Assembly: GCF_039537985.1 (NCBI RefSeq)
Contig: NZ_BAABBN010000004.1
Span: 1,364,001-1,428,000, forward strand
Source of the DNA: Litoribacillus peritrichatus
GTDB lineage: Bacteria; Pseudomonadota; Gammaproteobacteria; Pseudomonadales; Litoribrevibacteraceae
DNA: 64,000 nt
Direction: 5' to 3'
Every line of letters begins with the position of its first letter. The first letter of the stretch is position 1. Below are positions 17,441 through 26,307 of the stretch, in pieces. The notes under the pieces are model-generated. The model was not told the DNA's origin, made no database searches, and saw only the letters and a list, made by a program, of their open reading frames with translations. Both the position numbers and the translations under genes were made by a program.

Positions 17441-18795
17441 TATTTTGGATTCCTGAAAATATCGCTGGTGTATTGAATTACTTTTGAGCCGAGATCCGTT
17501 TTGGAGAGTGGTTGAACGGTTACTGGAAAGCCCAGTTTATCTTTGATTAATTGCTTTAATTTATCACTGTAACTCATTGATAATAAATAAAGCGTCAAGC
17601 TTCCATCTGAGTGTTGATGAAGGGAAAACTGAGACAAAGGGTATTTATTTAATAGGTGTGTTATGTCTACGTTATTTATCCATTCATTATGGGTTGTTTT
17701 ATACTGCACCGGCGGTCTTCCTTCAAGGTTTCGGATAAACCAATCATTACCTTCTTGTTCCAGGCAACCATAATCACCGGTTTTATAACGCAGTAATGGC
17801 AGGCAATGATTGAAACCTCCCGTGACGGTTATTTCACCCCTTTGACCGATTGGAAGCGGCGTTCCGTATTCATCCAGGGCTTCGACGAATAATTGTGATT
17901 GAAGCAGTTTGAAGCCTTGCTTTCCCGGAACACTGCACCCGATAGGACCAACTTCATTGAGAGAATAAAGATCAATTACCGGGCAACCGAACCGATTTTT
18001 CAGCCTGTTTCGACAACCGTCCAGCAAACTCATTGATGTTGACAGCAATGCCTTCGGTTTGTGTTGGAACGGTATTTCAGATAGTGCGTCCAATGATACC
18101 GGATCTCCGGATATTAAATCAGGTTTATTAATATCAATGTATTTTTGTCGGTCAGATGACTTGAGCCAATCATTAGGGTGGAAGTTGAGTTTCACAAGCC
18201 CCTTGTTGTTCAAGTAAGGAGAGATGGATGCGTAGGTAAAACACTTCTCTTGGTAACCGGCCAGCATTATGGCTAAGTCACTTTCAAATTCTTCGGTGTT
18301 TACATTATTCCAGCTAAGCGCCTTTTTATGGTAACAGCTGTACCTTGCGGCAACGGTTGGGTGTGAAGGAATCAGCAAGGGGTGGCCTGTGGTCCCTGAG
18401 GTTTCATACGCAATGAGTTGATCAATAGGTAAATCATTTGGGATGAACTTCGTTATGTCTTTACTGAGTTCAGCTCGGTCAACCGCAGGCATGTCCGATA
18501 GGTTATTTAACCCTTTCAAGTAATCTTGATAAAAGGGCACTTTCGTAAGGCAATACTCGATAAAATCAGTCATCCAGTCATTTTGATCGATGATAGGGGA
18601 TGCTGATTTCTGCATTTCTCGTTTGGTATAGTTTTTAAGCGTTTCTAGGTCGTCTTTGTTCAGGTGATGGCCGGACCGATTATTGAACGTTGGTGCATGG
18701 GGCTGGTCAATCAGTGATCGTAACCGTTCCGCACTTTCTTCATTTAAGGTTGGCATTCTTTCGATATCAGCCCAAGGCGCGAGAGTCATGGCCAT
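17440..18795 (-). CDS. PaaK-like adenylate-forming enzyme (AMP-binding)
   Basis: The 451-aa protein belongs to the phenylacetate-CoA ligase/CapK branch of adenylate-forming enzymes. Core motifs appear intact: YETSGTTGHP (A3; SGTTG at 133-137), YSLNE (A5; 277-281), RYKTGD (A7; 336-341), EGR (A8; 358-360) and a C-terminal Lys in LGSKVIQ (A10-like; 438). It should activate a carboxylate as an acyl- or aryl-AMP; whether the acceptor is CoA, a carrier or a protein is unknown. No phenylacetate-degradation or polyketide gene is near. It lies one base after the unknown 196-aa gene and overlaps pnuC by one base. Confidence 0.82.
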   Translation of the reverse strand: MAMTLAPWADIERMPTLNEESAERLRSLIDQPHAPTFNNRSGHHLNKDDLETLKNYTKREMQKSASPIIDQNDWMTDFIEYCLTKVPFYQDYLKGLNNLSDMPAVDRAELSKDITKFIPNDLPIDQLIAYETSGTTGHPLLIPSHPTVAARYSCYHKKALSWNNVNTEEFESDLAIMLAGYQEKCFTYASISPYLNNKGLVKLNFHPNDWLKSSDRQKYIDINKPDLISGDPVSLDALSEIPFQHKPKALLSTSMSLLDGCRNRLKNRFGCPVIDLYSLNEVGPIGCSVPGKQGFKLLQSQLFVEALDEYGTPLPIGQRGEITVTGGFNHCLPLLRYKTGDYGCLEQEGNDWFIRNLEGRPPVQYKTTHNEWINNVDITHLLNKYPLSQFSLHQHSDGSLTLYLLSMSYSDKLKQLIKDKLGFPVTVQPLSKTDLGSKVIQYTSDIFRNPK

Positions 18796-18796
18796 A

Positions 18797-19387
18797 TTAT
18801 TCTCTGGTCATCTTATCTGCGGCCTCTTTTGCCTTTTGCTTTGCAAGTGCGACTCTTAACTTTCGTGCTCGCTCTTCAGCAGATTTTGAAGCCTGAAGTA
18901 CTTTGAATCGTTCAGTAGAGCTCGCGGCCTGAAGTCTGTCTTCGGCTTGAGTCGGCGTTTCACCTTTTGGTCGTAAATTCAGCGAATGAAGAACCACTCG
19001 AATAAACTCTTCACGGCGATCAACGTCATTAATATAAACACGATTCGACCCTGCATCCGAGAGTTCTTTTGCGGTTTGATGCAATAACGCAATGACATCT
19101 GTTAGTGAAAGCCTGTATTGAGCAAAACAATCATCGGAAATAAAAAACAAAATAAGCAAGCTGATGCGGTACCAGTTTCGCTGTTGCAGGGGCTTTTGAA
19201 ATTCAACAAGGTCATGCGCTTTAACGTGCGGACAATGACGAAACACAACATCATGAAGCATTGGATAAAAATACGCTGGTACGGTTTGATCCTGCCACGC
19301 TTTGGGGGTATCGGTCAGACGATGGTGTAAGTGGTTTATATCTGGCCCGTCCGGCTCTGATGCAGCTCGGGAAAACTCGTCTTTCAT
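18797..19387 (-). CDS. Unknown protein of the AAA/VWA operon, 196 aa
   Basis: No family is recognised. The protein is soluble and mainly helical. It has a central hydrophobic segment (about 74-84, ISLLILFFISDD) and a strongly charged C-terminal third rich in Ala, Lys and Glu (about 145-196), probably a coiled coil. The ATG overlaps the stop of the metallopeptidase/VWA gene (ATGA), and the stop is one base from the PaaK-like gene. This tight packing suggests a subunit or adaptor of the same system. Confidence 0.75.
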   Translation of the reverse strand: MKDEFSRAASEPDGPDINHLHHRLTDTPKAWQDQTVPAYFYPMLHDVVFRHCPHVKAHDLVEFQKPLQQRNWYRISLLILFFISDDCFAQYRLSLTDVIALLHQTAKELSDAGSNRVYINDVDRREEFIRVVLHSLNLRPKGETPTQAEDRLQAASSTERFKVLQASKSAEERARKLRVALAKQKAKEAADKMTRE

Positions 19388-21243
19388 GAATTGGAGACCT
19401 CATAATGTCTCTGGCTGAAGTGCTTTGCAAATTGCACCATGGCCTCCCAGGAAGAAACAGGATAAACAGACCATTGTTGATCCTGTTCTGCCCTAACCAG
19501 GAGATCATGGTCTTTCTTCATCCAATTGTCCGGCGTGACGGCAGGGTAGTCCCAATTAAGGTTCAGCACCATAGTGCCTCCGCCATTTGCATTTTGTAAT
19601 GCTTGTTCAGCAATGTTCCAACCTGATACATCGTTTTCATCTTGATCGAACATGGTGGTCACACCATCGTCGGAAAGAATGACGATGTGTGTATCTCGTA
19701 ACCGTTGTTGCTCAATGTGTGTTTTTCTTAAAATATGAATAGGGAAGGCGGTTCCGCCTCCGAAATAGTCAGTGAGCACATTTAAAATTTGATGCTCATT
19801 TTTTACAAAACCTTCAGTGGTTTTAAATTGGTTTGTACCACTCCATAATGTTACTTGAACCGAAGCGCCAGCCCGCAAAGCCGACAAACAAAGAATTGTG
19901 CCTGCCAATGCAGTATAGGAGATTTCTTGTTGTGGATTTGGCATGGAGCCGGAGCAGTCCACATAAAGATCCAGGTCGCATGGTTCAATGTCAGGTTCGT
20001 TTTCTTCCGCATATCCCCATTCTCGTTTAACCGTTGTTACACCGGGAATCACCGTACTGCTGCTCGAAAGAGTTCCAAACCAGTCAATGTCTTCCATGGG
20101 TTCACCGGGTTCCCACAAGGTGGTGCCTTCCGGAATTAACTCAGCTTTAACAGGCTGACTTTTGGATGGGAAGGAAACCAACAAAGGCATGGCTCGCTCG
20201 CGGTAATAGCGTATGGCGATATCATGATCGGAAAGGGTCAGCCCCGCAGATTTTAAGATTTGCCCATAATGAAAAGGATCTCTGTATTGACCTGCACTGG
20301 ATGTGTTCTCGGGTGAAACTGAAAGAGGTTCGCCTTGGTTTTTTTGGCCGGATGTATTCGATAATTGTTCACCCACCAGACTCGGATCATTGGAAGGGTG
20401 AACAGTGTCATTTTCTTCTGAATCACTGTTGATTAAGCCAGATGGAAACTGCCCGGTTGCGGCGTGTCGGGTATCCATTAACTTTGCAATTTGTTCCGAC
20501 ATTTCACGTTCTTCAGCAAGATAGGGCAGCAGTAGTGAAGCAAATCGAGAAGCGCCCTTCAAAGCGTCACTTGCATATACTTTGATGATTCGGGCACCTA
20601 ACCATGCATCGCCCTCCAATATATCCTCTCTTTCGTTGTTTGTGCTCTCTACTGAATTTTCATAGAAAGCAGCGCCCAAACTGCCCCGTTTTAGCTGCCA
20701 GAGATGTTCGTATATTCGCATATATAACTGCCAAATACGGCTGCTTGGGTGATTTTGAACGTTTTCTGTATTTTGAGCGCTGCTTGAATTCTGAAAAGTA
20801 CTCGCATTAATACGGCGATAAATATCATCCATTTTCAGGTCGCACTGTCGTTTCAAATGATTATTAATCAGTAAATCTGTGTAAAGGTTAGCAACCATGC
20901 CTGCGTGCTCTTCCAGAGTAGGAAGGTTGGCATATATCCGGGCAATCATTCTTGCATGATCTGAGACGGAAGCCGGTGATAAGATATGATGCCCAATTTC
21001 ATGCGCCAATATCTCGACCGCATAATCCTGAAGTTTAAACTGTGTAATGGCCACAAGATCTATCACTACCGTTTGATCGGATAACCGAATCATGGCAAAA
21101 CTTCCGGTCAACCCTTCTTTGGCTGCTTCAATTTGAGTTTCACAAAGAACTGGTGGTCTTAACTTTGTGTACTTACTCCATAAAGACAAGGCTTTTTGCC
21201 AGGCTTGTTCCCAATGAGCCAAGTTTGGTTCTGATCTCTGCAT
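19384..21243 (-). CDS. Fused metallopeptidase-like/VWA-domain protein
   Basis: The N-terminal region of this 619-aa protein carries LAHEIGHHI (HEIGH at 81-85), an HExxH zinc motif. About 35 residues later LYTDLLINNHL resembles the A-x-D-x-x-x-N segment following HExxH in putative metallopeptidases joined to VWA domains (DUF2201-type). A low-complexity linker (about 265-325) follows. The C-terminal von Willebrand A domain has an apparently complete MIDAS: DCSGS (429-433), Thr498 in GGGTAF and Asp525 in LSDD. VWA/MoxR pairs generally act in metal insertion or protein-complex maturation. The gene sits between two unknown genes and downstream of the MoxR-like ATPase gene. Confidence 0.85.
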   Translation of the reverse strand: MQRSEPNLAHWEQAWQKALSLWSKYTKLRPPVLCETQIEAAKEGLTGSFAMIRLSDQTVVIDLVAITQFKLQDYAVEILAHEIGHHILSPASVSDHARMIARIYANLPTLEEHAGMVANLYTDLLINNHLKRQCDLKMDDIYRRINASTFQNSSSAQNTENVQNHPSSRIWQLYMRIYEHLWQLKRGSLGAAFYENSVESTNNEREDILEGDAWLGARIIKVYASDALKGASRFASLLLPYLAEEREMSEQIAKLMDTRHAATGQFPSGLINSDSEENDTVHPSNDPSLVGEQLSNTSGQKNQGEPLSVSPENTSSAGQYRDPFHYGQILKSAGLTLSDHDIAIRYYRERAMPLLVSFPSKSQPVKAELIPEGTTLWEPGEPMEDIDWFGTLSSSSTVIPGVTTVKREWGYAEENEPDIEPCDLDLYVDCSGSMPNPQQEISYTALAGTILCLSALRAGASVQVTLWSGTNQFKTTEGFVKNEHQILNVLTDYFGGGTAFPIHILRKTHIEQQRLRDTHIVILSDDGVTTMFDQDENDVSGWNIAEQALQNANGGGTMVLNLNWDYPAVTPDNWMKKDHDLLVRAEQDQQWSVYPVSSWEAMVQFAKHFSQRHYEVSNS

Positions 21244-21246
21244 GGG

Positions 21247-22269
21247 TTAACCCTCGGGCTCAATATAAGGCAGGCTCATTATTATCACTGAAAATGAATC
21301 TTCAGAGGTCAACGCCAAAGTATCCGTTAAACATGCGACAGAAGAGAAGGCTCGAAGGTCCTCCAGTTCTGTGAGGGAGCTGAAACCTGCCAAAATGTCA
21401 GGGTGATTAGCCATGTCGGGCAGGTTTGTCAGATCTTCCAAATGCGCGAGAATCATCGTCGCCCCAAATGCATCCGCATAAAGTCGCCAAACTAAGGAAC
21501 CAGATTTTACCAACAACTGATTTTCTGAAGCATAGACTGTCGGAGGTTCAGGAAAATCGCCCCCTAAGTGACTGTTCTGACCAACTCTGATTTGTGGCTG
21601 ATAAGAGGACGTAAGCAAGCGTGAAGGGTGACTGTCATACGTGGATATCCAACGGTTTTCATTCAGCCTTGTTAAAAAGTCATCAACCTTGTTTGGCTCT
21701 GTGATCTTAAACAGTGACATTACAATGTCAGAGGGCAGCGAATGTACTTCCTTGAGTGCAGGATCTCTTAAGTGAACCAAACCAGACAACCAGGCCGCAG
21801 CGAAACCGGCAGATTGATACATTTTCGGTGAATCAAGAATGGAAGTGGAAGAGACCTGCACCATCAATGTTAGCCAATTCTTAGGGTAAAGATCGCCAAA
21901 TGTAAGAAGGTGGCTATACAGGTTACTGGTTTGAGAGAATATCATTCCCGGATGTTTTGATACCAAAAGCAAGAGGTTTGGAAACAAGGTATTCCAGGTA
22001 TTCAATATCAAGTCTTTTCTTTCCGGCTGCTTAAACCAGTTCAGGCCCGTCAGCTCTAAACCATGCTGAAAACCACTGAGAGCGACTGCCTTGGCCTCCT
22101 CGAAATCTACCGTGTCATAATGAACCATTAACGGATCTAAACACGCGGTTAAAAACCACTGGAAGTCTGATATTTCCAACAATGGTGATTGGTGTTTCGC
22201 CTGAGATACCGCCTGATTACAAAATTGTCTTTCAGTCTCGAAAATTTGTTTTAATAAAATCGACTTCAC
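21247..22269 (-). CDS. Unknown protein of the AAA/VWA operon, 340 aa
   Basis: No family is recognised. The sequence looks soluble and largely alpha-helical in its first 220 residues; a more mixed C-terminal part includes HLEDLTNLPDMANHPDILAG. No signal peptide or membrane helix is evident. It starts at a GTG nine bases after the AAA+ ATPase stop and ends three bases before the metallopeptidase/VWA gene. Its place between ATPase and VWA partner suggests a dedicated component of that machine. Confidence 0.78.
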   Translation of the reverse strand: MKSILLKQIFETERQFCNQAVSQAKHQSPLLEISDFQWFLTACLDPLMVHYDTVDFEEAKAVALSGFQHGLELTGLNWFKQPERKDLILNTWNTLFPNLLLLVSKHPGMIFSQTSNLYSHLLTFGDLYPKNWLTLMVQVSSTSILDSPKMYQSAGFAAAWLSGLVHLRDPALKEVHSLPSDIVMSLFKITEPNKVDDFLTRLNENRWISTYDSHPSRLLTSSYQPQIRVGQNSHLGGDFPEPPTVYASENQLLVKSGSLVWRLYADAFGATMILAHLEDLTNLPDMANHPDILAGFSSLTELEDLRAFSSVACLTDTLALTSEDSFSVIIMSLPYIEPEG

Positions 22270-22278
22270 GATAGCAAC

Positions 22279-23859
22279 TCAGGACTCAAGCCATTTAAGG
22301 TAATTGGTGTATCTTTGATGGAGGTATTTGAGTTTAACGACATCCTCATAAATATGGCCGTACATTTTTTTTCCATGGATCAACTTGGAAATCTCGGACT
22401 CGATACGATTCAATCGCTTTTGAGCTTGTTTTTGCGAGACGCCATCGAGCCCTTCATCAAATTCATCGGACAAGCTTTGAACCGGGTCCTTACTGTCTAG
22501 ACGGAGTCGTTCATACTCATTGCACGACTCATCAAATAAATGCCTTAACCAACCAATTTTGTCGCTTCTGAAAAAGCCGTTCTCAGGAAGATCAAAAAAG
22601 GGCGCATTGATATCTGCGAATAACCGGGAATGGAAGACATACGGCAGTACTTGGCGTACGTCATTTAACTCAACTGTTTGGTTTCCCCGGAAGTAAGCCA
22701 GAGCTTTTGCGAATTGCAATAAGGACATCAGCGATCGAACAGAAATGCCATTCAGTGTTTGACAGCCCAGATCTTTAAGTCTGTCTCGTCCTGTATCCAT
22801 CGCTACGAGCGTATGAGCCGGCACCCCAGAAAGTCTGGAGGTATCTTTGGTTTTGTATTCAAACTGGGAAGCTGAAAACTCAGAGTATTCAAAGTGACTG
22901 CTGAAAAACTCAATTCTACGACGAATATCCTCAGGCACTTCAATCGTCCTGATGGCAGAAGACATTTCTTGAATTTCATCTTTTGAAAAAATAATTTGTG
23001 AAGGCACCATTTCTTCCGGTTTAAGACCTTCTTCAATACGCAGTAGTAACTGGTTTAAAAAACGAGGGTTGAACGACAAGGCTTGAACAACGACATCTAT
23101 ACGATCTTTTAAGGCTTCGATTACCTGATAGGTTCCACCTCCAGCATCGTCATTCGCCGTCAAATACCAGGCCGCATCCGGGCACTCATAAACCTGATTG
23201 TAAAGTTCTGCATAGTTATCACCCATCACGGTCAGTAAAGCACTCTGGGTTCGGGTAGGAATCCGGTTGTATTCATCTACGATTTTTACTCGCATCCCAA
23301 GCCATTTACGCCACGAAATGCGTATATCTTCGATGGCTTGTGCTGAGGCTAAATCTGAAGGTAACGGGTTTCCGAGTAAATCAGCGACCGTCATTTGAGG
23401 GTGGCCGTGCTGCATAGAACGCTTGATTTCTTTGGTTGTGTATCCACCCAAAACGCCCATAAGTAAAGCGCTGGCTGTTTTTCCTCGACCAGGACCACCA
23501 ATAAACAGGCATTTACTTTGGGTAGCAAATGTTAACAGAGGTAATAAGATAAAACTGGAATACGATTGCTCTGTAGGCAAGTTAACAACGCTGTTGCTGT
23601 CTCCGGTACGAAATTGTTGAGGCGGTTTATCGTTGTATTCAATGTCATAATGGGGGCTAATAATAGCGTTGTTTACTATCCAGAAATACGCCTGTCTTAA
23701 CTTCTCATCCAAACTTTGGGCGTGAGACGAAGGTTGATCTGCCTCTGAGCCAAATGGGCCACTGTATAGGTCGGCGACGTCAAACGCCTTGGTTTTCTGA
23801 TTGTGCTTCGGTTTCGTTGGCGAAGCAGAAAGGTGACCAAAAAGATTAAACTTACTCAT
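22279..23859 (-). CDS. MoxR-like AAA+ ATPase
   Basis: The 526-aa protein has Walker A GGPGRGKT (121-128), a Walker B region VKIVDEYNRIP (191-201), sensor-1 LTAND (233-237) and an arginine-finger candidate in ALKDRID (Arg253). This order and the EYNRIP form are typical of MoxR/RavA/CbbQ-type AAA+ proteins, which pair with VWA partners. The C-terminal 100 residues are charged and probably coiled-coil, longer than in small MoxR proteins. It is the promoter-proximal gene of the seven-gene operon, divergent from a diguanylate cyclase gene across a short region with a direct repeat. Confidence 0.9.
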   Translation of the reverse strand: MSKFNLFGHLSASPTKPKHNQKTKAFDVADLYSGPFGSEADQPSSHAQSLDEKLRQAYFWIVNNAIISPHYDIEYNDKPPQQFRTGDSNSVVNLPTEQSYSSFILLPLLTFATQSKCLFIGGPGRGKTASALLMGVLGGYTTKEIKRSMQHGHPQMTVADLLGNPLPSDLASAQAIEDIRISWRKWLGMRVKIVDEYNRIPTRTQSALLTVMGDNYAELYNQVYECPDAAWYLTANDDAGGGTYQVIEALKDRIDVVVQALSFNPRFLNQLLLRIEEGLKPEEMVPSQIIFSKDEIQEMSSAIRTIEVPEDIRRRIEFFSSHFEYSEFSASQFEYKTKDTSRLSGVPAHTLVAMDTGRDRLKDLGCQTLNGISVRSLMSLLQFAKALAYFRGNQTVELNDVRQVLPYVFHSRLFADINAPFFDLPENGFFRSDKIGWLRHLFDESCNEYERLRLDSKDPVQSLSDEFDEGLDGVSQKQAQKRLNRIESEISKLIHGKKMYGHIYEDVVKLKYLHQRYTNYLKWLES

Positions 23860-23972
23860 CGTTCAGAACATTCTCCAGAAGTACTCAGATAACTAACCTG
23901 ATCTGAGCAATGACATTCCTTTATCAAACCTAATATACATTAAAAAATGGAAGTGAAGGGTGTTCATTCCCG

Positions 23973-24001
23973 CATTAATAGAACTTTACATTAATAGAAC
24001 T
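23973..24001. repeat. 13-bp direct repeat in a divergent promoter region
   Basis: CATTAATAGAACT occurs at 23973-23985 and again at 23989-24001, a 16-bp period. It lies between the divergent AAA+ ATPase and diguanylate cyclase genes and ends about 37 bases before the latter's likely start. It may be a regulator binding site. Confidence 0.5.
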
Positions 24002-24038
24002 ATGCTAAATGTAATCCGTATTTTTGGTGCATAACAGC

Positions 24039-25454
24039 ATGATGAGTGACATTAACGAACTAAACTTAAAAACGCTGCTCGAACATGCCCATATTGGCGT
24101 TGTCATTCATCGTTATGATACCTCAATCGTTTATGCCAACCCGACTGCGCTTCGGCTTTTAAGATTGAATTATGAACAAATGATTGGAAAAGACGCATTT
24201 GATCCTCAGTGGAGTTTTCTTGATGATGCGGGCAAAAAACTGCTTATAGATGACTATCCGGTCAATAAGGTAAAGCGTACCAACGACAGACTGTCGAATG
24301 AAGTCATTGGTATCATCGACAGCTCCAGAGCTGAAATTAGCTGGGTGATGGTCAATGCTTATCTGGAAGGCACGTCGAAAGACAACAATAGTTTTATCAT
24401 TGTCACCTTCACAGATGTATCGGATTCAAAAGAGTTATTCTCATTTCAGGATATTGTTGAAAATACTCAAGACGTAGTAATTGTGACAGAGGCCGAAGAC
24501 ATCAAATCGCCCACAGGCCCAAAAATTGTCTATGTAAACAAAGCCCTGGAAAGACTTACGGGCTATAAAAAACAAGACATTATTGGAGAGACACCACGAG
24601 TTTTACAAGGCACACTCACTGATAATGATGCCAAAAGACGCATTCATAAAGCGCTTGAGGATAACTTACCTGTCACTGAAACTCTGCTTAACTACGACTC
24701 AACAGGAAGGCCTTATTGGGTTGAAATGAACATCATTCCTCTCAAAAATAAATACGGAGAAGTTACTCATTTTGCTGCTATCGAGCGTGATATTTCAGAG
24801 CGTAAATTTCACCAAGAACAGCTCGAACAAAGAAACAAAGATCTCAAAGAACTGAAACGTAACCTGGAAACGCTCGTTGAAGAACGGACTTTAGAGCTTC
24901 AAAAAGCCAAGGCTAAATTAGAGAAAATTGCATTTTTTGACCCACTGACAAATATCCCAAATCGCAGGTTCTTCATCGATCAGGCCAATAAGTTGTTTTC
25001 AGCCTGCAGTCGCAGAGACTCCTTGGTTGCTGTGGGATTAATCGACATTGATAACTTTAAAGTGTTAAACGATACCTATGGTCACGACGTGGGCGATGCT
25101 GTTTTGGTTAAGTTGGCGGAGGTATTTACTCATCTTTTCAGAATAGATGATGCCTATTGTCGATTTGGTGGGGAAGAGTTTGCGTTTGCTGTCGCCATAT
25201 CTCAAACCTCGGATGCTGAAGCAATGTCTCACAGGTTGTTGAGTTCAATCAGAGACATAAAGCTCAGAACAGAAGCAGGGCATACCCTCGCTATTACTGC
25301 GAGTCTTGGGATAAATGTTCAACAAGCAACCCCTGAAATGGATCTAGAAAAAGAATTAAAGCAGGCTGATATGGCTATGTACGAGGCCAAAAAGTCAGGA
25401 AAAGATCAGTTCGTATTAACACGCGATCCGTCGATAAGCTCTTGTCAAAAATGA
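24039..25454 (+). CDS. PAS-PAS-GGDEF diguanylate cyclase
   Basis: The 471-aa product has two PAS domains (about 10-125 and 140-260; the second ends IERDISERK), a coiled coil (about 260-300) and a GGDEF domain opening DPLTNIPNRRFF. The active-site loop is GGEEF (377-381) and the inhibitory c-di-GMP site RIDD (368-371) is present, so it should be an active, feedback-inhibited cyclase. No membrane segment is evident, suggesting a cytoplasmic sensor. A TTG opens the frame at 24024, but ATG 24039 is preferred. It is followed after 22 bases by a solute-binding protein gene. Confidence 0.92.
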   Translation: MMSDINELNLKTLLEHAHIGVVIHRYDTSIVYANPTALRLLRLNYEQMIGKDAFDPQWSFLDDAGKKLLIDDYPVNKVKRTNDRLSNEVIGIIDSSRAEISWVMVNAYLEGTSKDNNSFIIVTFTDVSDSKELFSFQDIVENTQDVVIVTEAEDIKSPTGPKIVYVNKALERLTGYKKQDIIGETPRVLQGTLTDNDAKRRIHKALEDNLPVTETLLNYDSTGRPYWVEMNIIPLKNKYGEVTHFAAIERDISERKFHQEQLEQRNKDLKELKRNLETLVEERTLELQKAKAKLEKIAFFDPLTNIPNRRFFIDQANKLFSACSRRDSLVAVGLIDIDNFKVLNDTYGHDVGDAVLVKLAEVFTHLFRIDDAYCRFGGEEFAFAVAISQTSDAEAMSHRLLSSIRDIKLRTEAGHTLAITASLGINVQQATPEMDLEKELKQADMAMYEAKKSGKDQFVLTRDPSISSCQK

Positions 25455-25476
25455 TATTGATAATGGGGATTTTGTT

Positions 25477-26250
25477 GTGAAATCAATATGGATAGCTTTT
25501 ATCGTTTTCATACTCGCCGCAAGCCCCTTGCAGGCGAAGGACTTCATAATCTTTGGCACTAATGACCCGCCTTATAAATATCATGAGGGAGACAAAAATG
25601 AGGTGAAAGGGATAGTAGTGGACGTACTAAAAGAAGTTTTTGATGAGTTATCCATAAAGCCTATTTTCAAAATTGTCGATTCAGATTCACGTATACAGGC
25701 TGAACTAATAGCAGGGCGGATTCAAATGGCGATGCTGTATTCAAAAAACGCTGAACGGCAACGCTATCTAATATATCCAGATCAAAGTTTCATCGATATT
25801 TCCTGGAACTTATTTATCAGAAATGAGGATCTTGGAAAAATACAATTCACCAACTATCAAGACTTAACGTCGCTGAATATTGGGGTAGTGAAAGATGTGT
25901 CCTACACTGAAGAGTTTTTGAATTCTGGCTTAAAGTTTATACAGGTGCCCAGAACAGGGCTAGAACTGAGAATGCTGCTTGCAAAACGGTTTGATGCCAT
26001 ACCTCTTCCCACTGTAAGCACCATCTTTGAAGCAAAGGAATCAGAGGCTCTGAGCCAAATCACCTACCTGCCAAAAGTTATCAAGAATAAACCTTACTAC
26101 AATGTATTTTCCAAATCGACAAAGTACCCGGATATTCAATCCATCAGTCAACGCTACGATGAAATAATATTAAACATGAAAAACGACGGTAGAATTTTAC
26201 GTATCTTTGAAAAGTACTTGGGCGCAGGTCACCAATGGAATGATCAGTAA
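25477..26250 (+). CDS. Periplasmic solute-binding protein, family 3-like
   Basis: The 257-aa product has a signal peptide (about 1-20, ending PLQAKD) and then an SBP_bac_3-type fold with FGTNDPPYKYHEG, GIVVDVLKEVFDEL and LIAGRIQMAMLYSKNAERQ. Such proteins bind small ligands, often amino acids. No transporter gene is nearby. The neighbour is a diguanylate cyclase 22 bases upstream, so it may take part in signalling. It starts at a GTG with GGGGA upstream. Confidence 0.85.
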   Translation: MKSIWIAFIVFILAASPLQAKDFIIFGTNDPPYKYHEGDKNEVKGIVVDVLKEVFDELSIKPIFKIVDSDSRIQAELIAGRIQMAMLYSKNAERQRYLIYPDQSFIDISWNLFIRNEDLGKIQFTNYQDLTSLNIGVVKDVSYTEEFLNSGLKFIQVPRTGLELRMLLAKRFDAIPLPTVSTIFEAKESEALSQITYLPKVIKNKPYYNVFSKSTKYPDIQSISQRYDEIILNMKNDGRILRIFEKYLGAGHQWNDQ

Positions 26251-26307
26251 TCATAACTGCGATACTCAGGACACAATGCAAAAGGCATATTTATTTAAGG
26301 CTGAACC

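Noticed and set aside
17440..23859. The operon as a YehL/YehM/YehP-like MoxR-VWA-beta-propeller system
   Set aside because: No beta-propeller or SWIM-type protein is present, and the VWA protein carries an HExxH domain instead.
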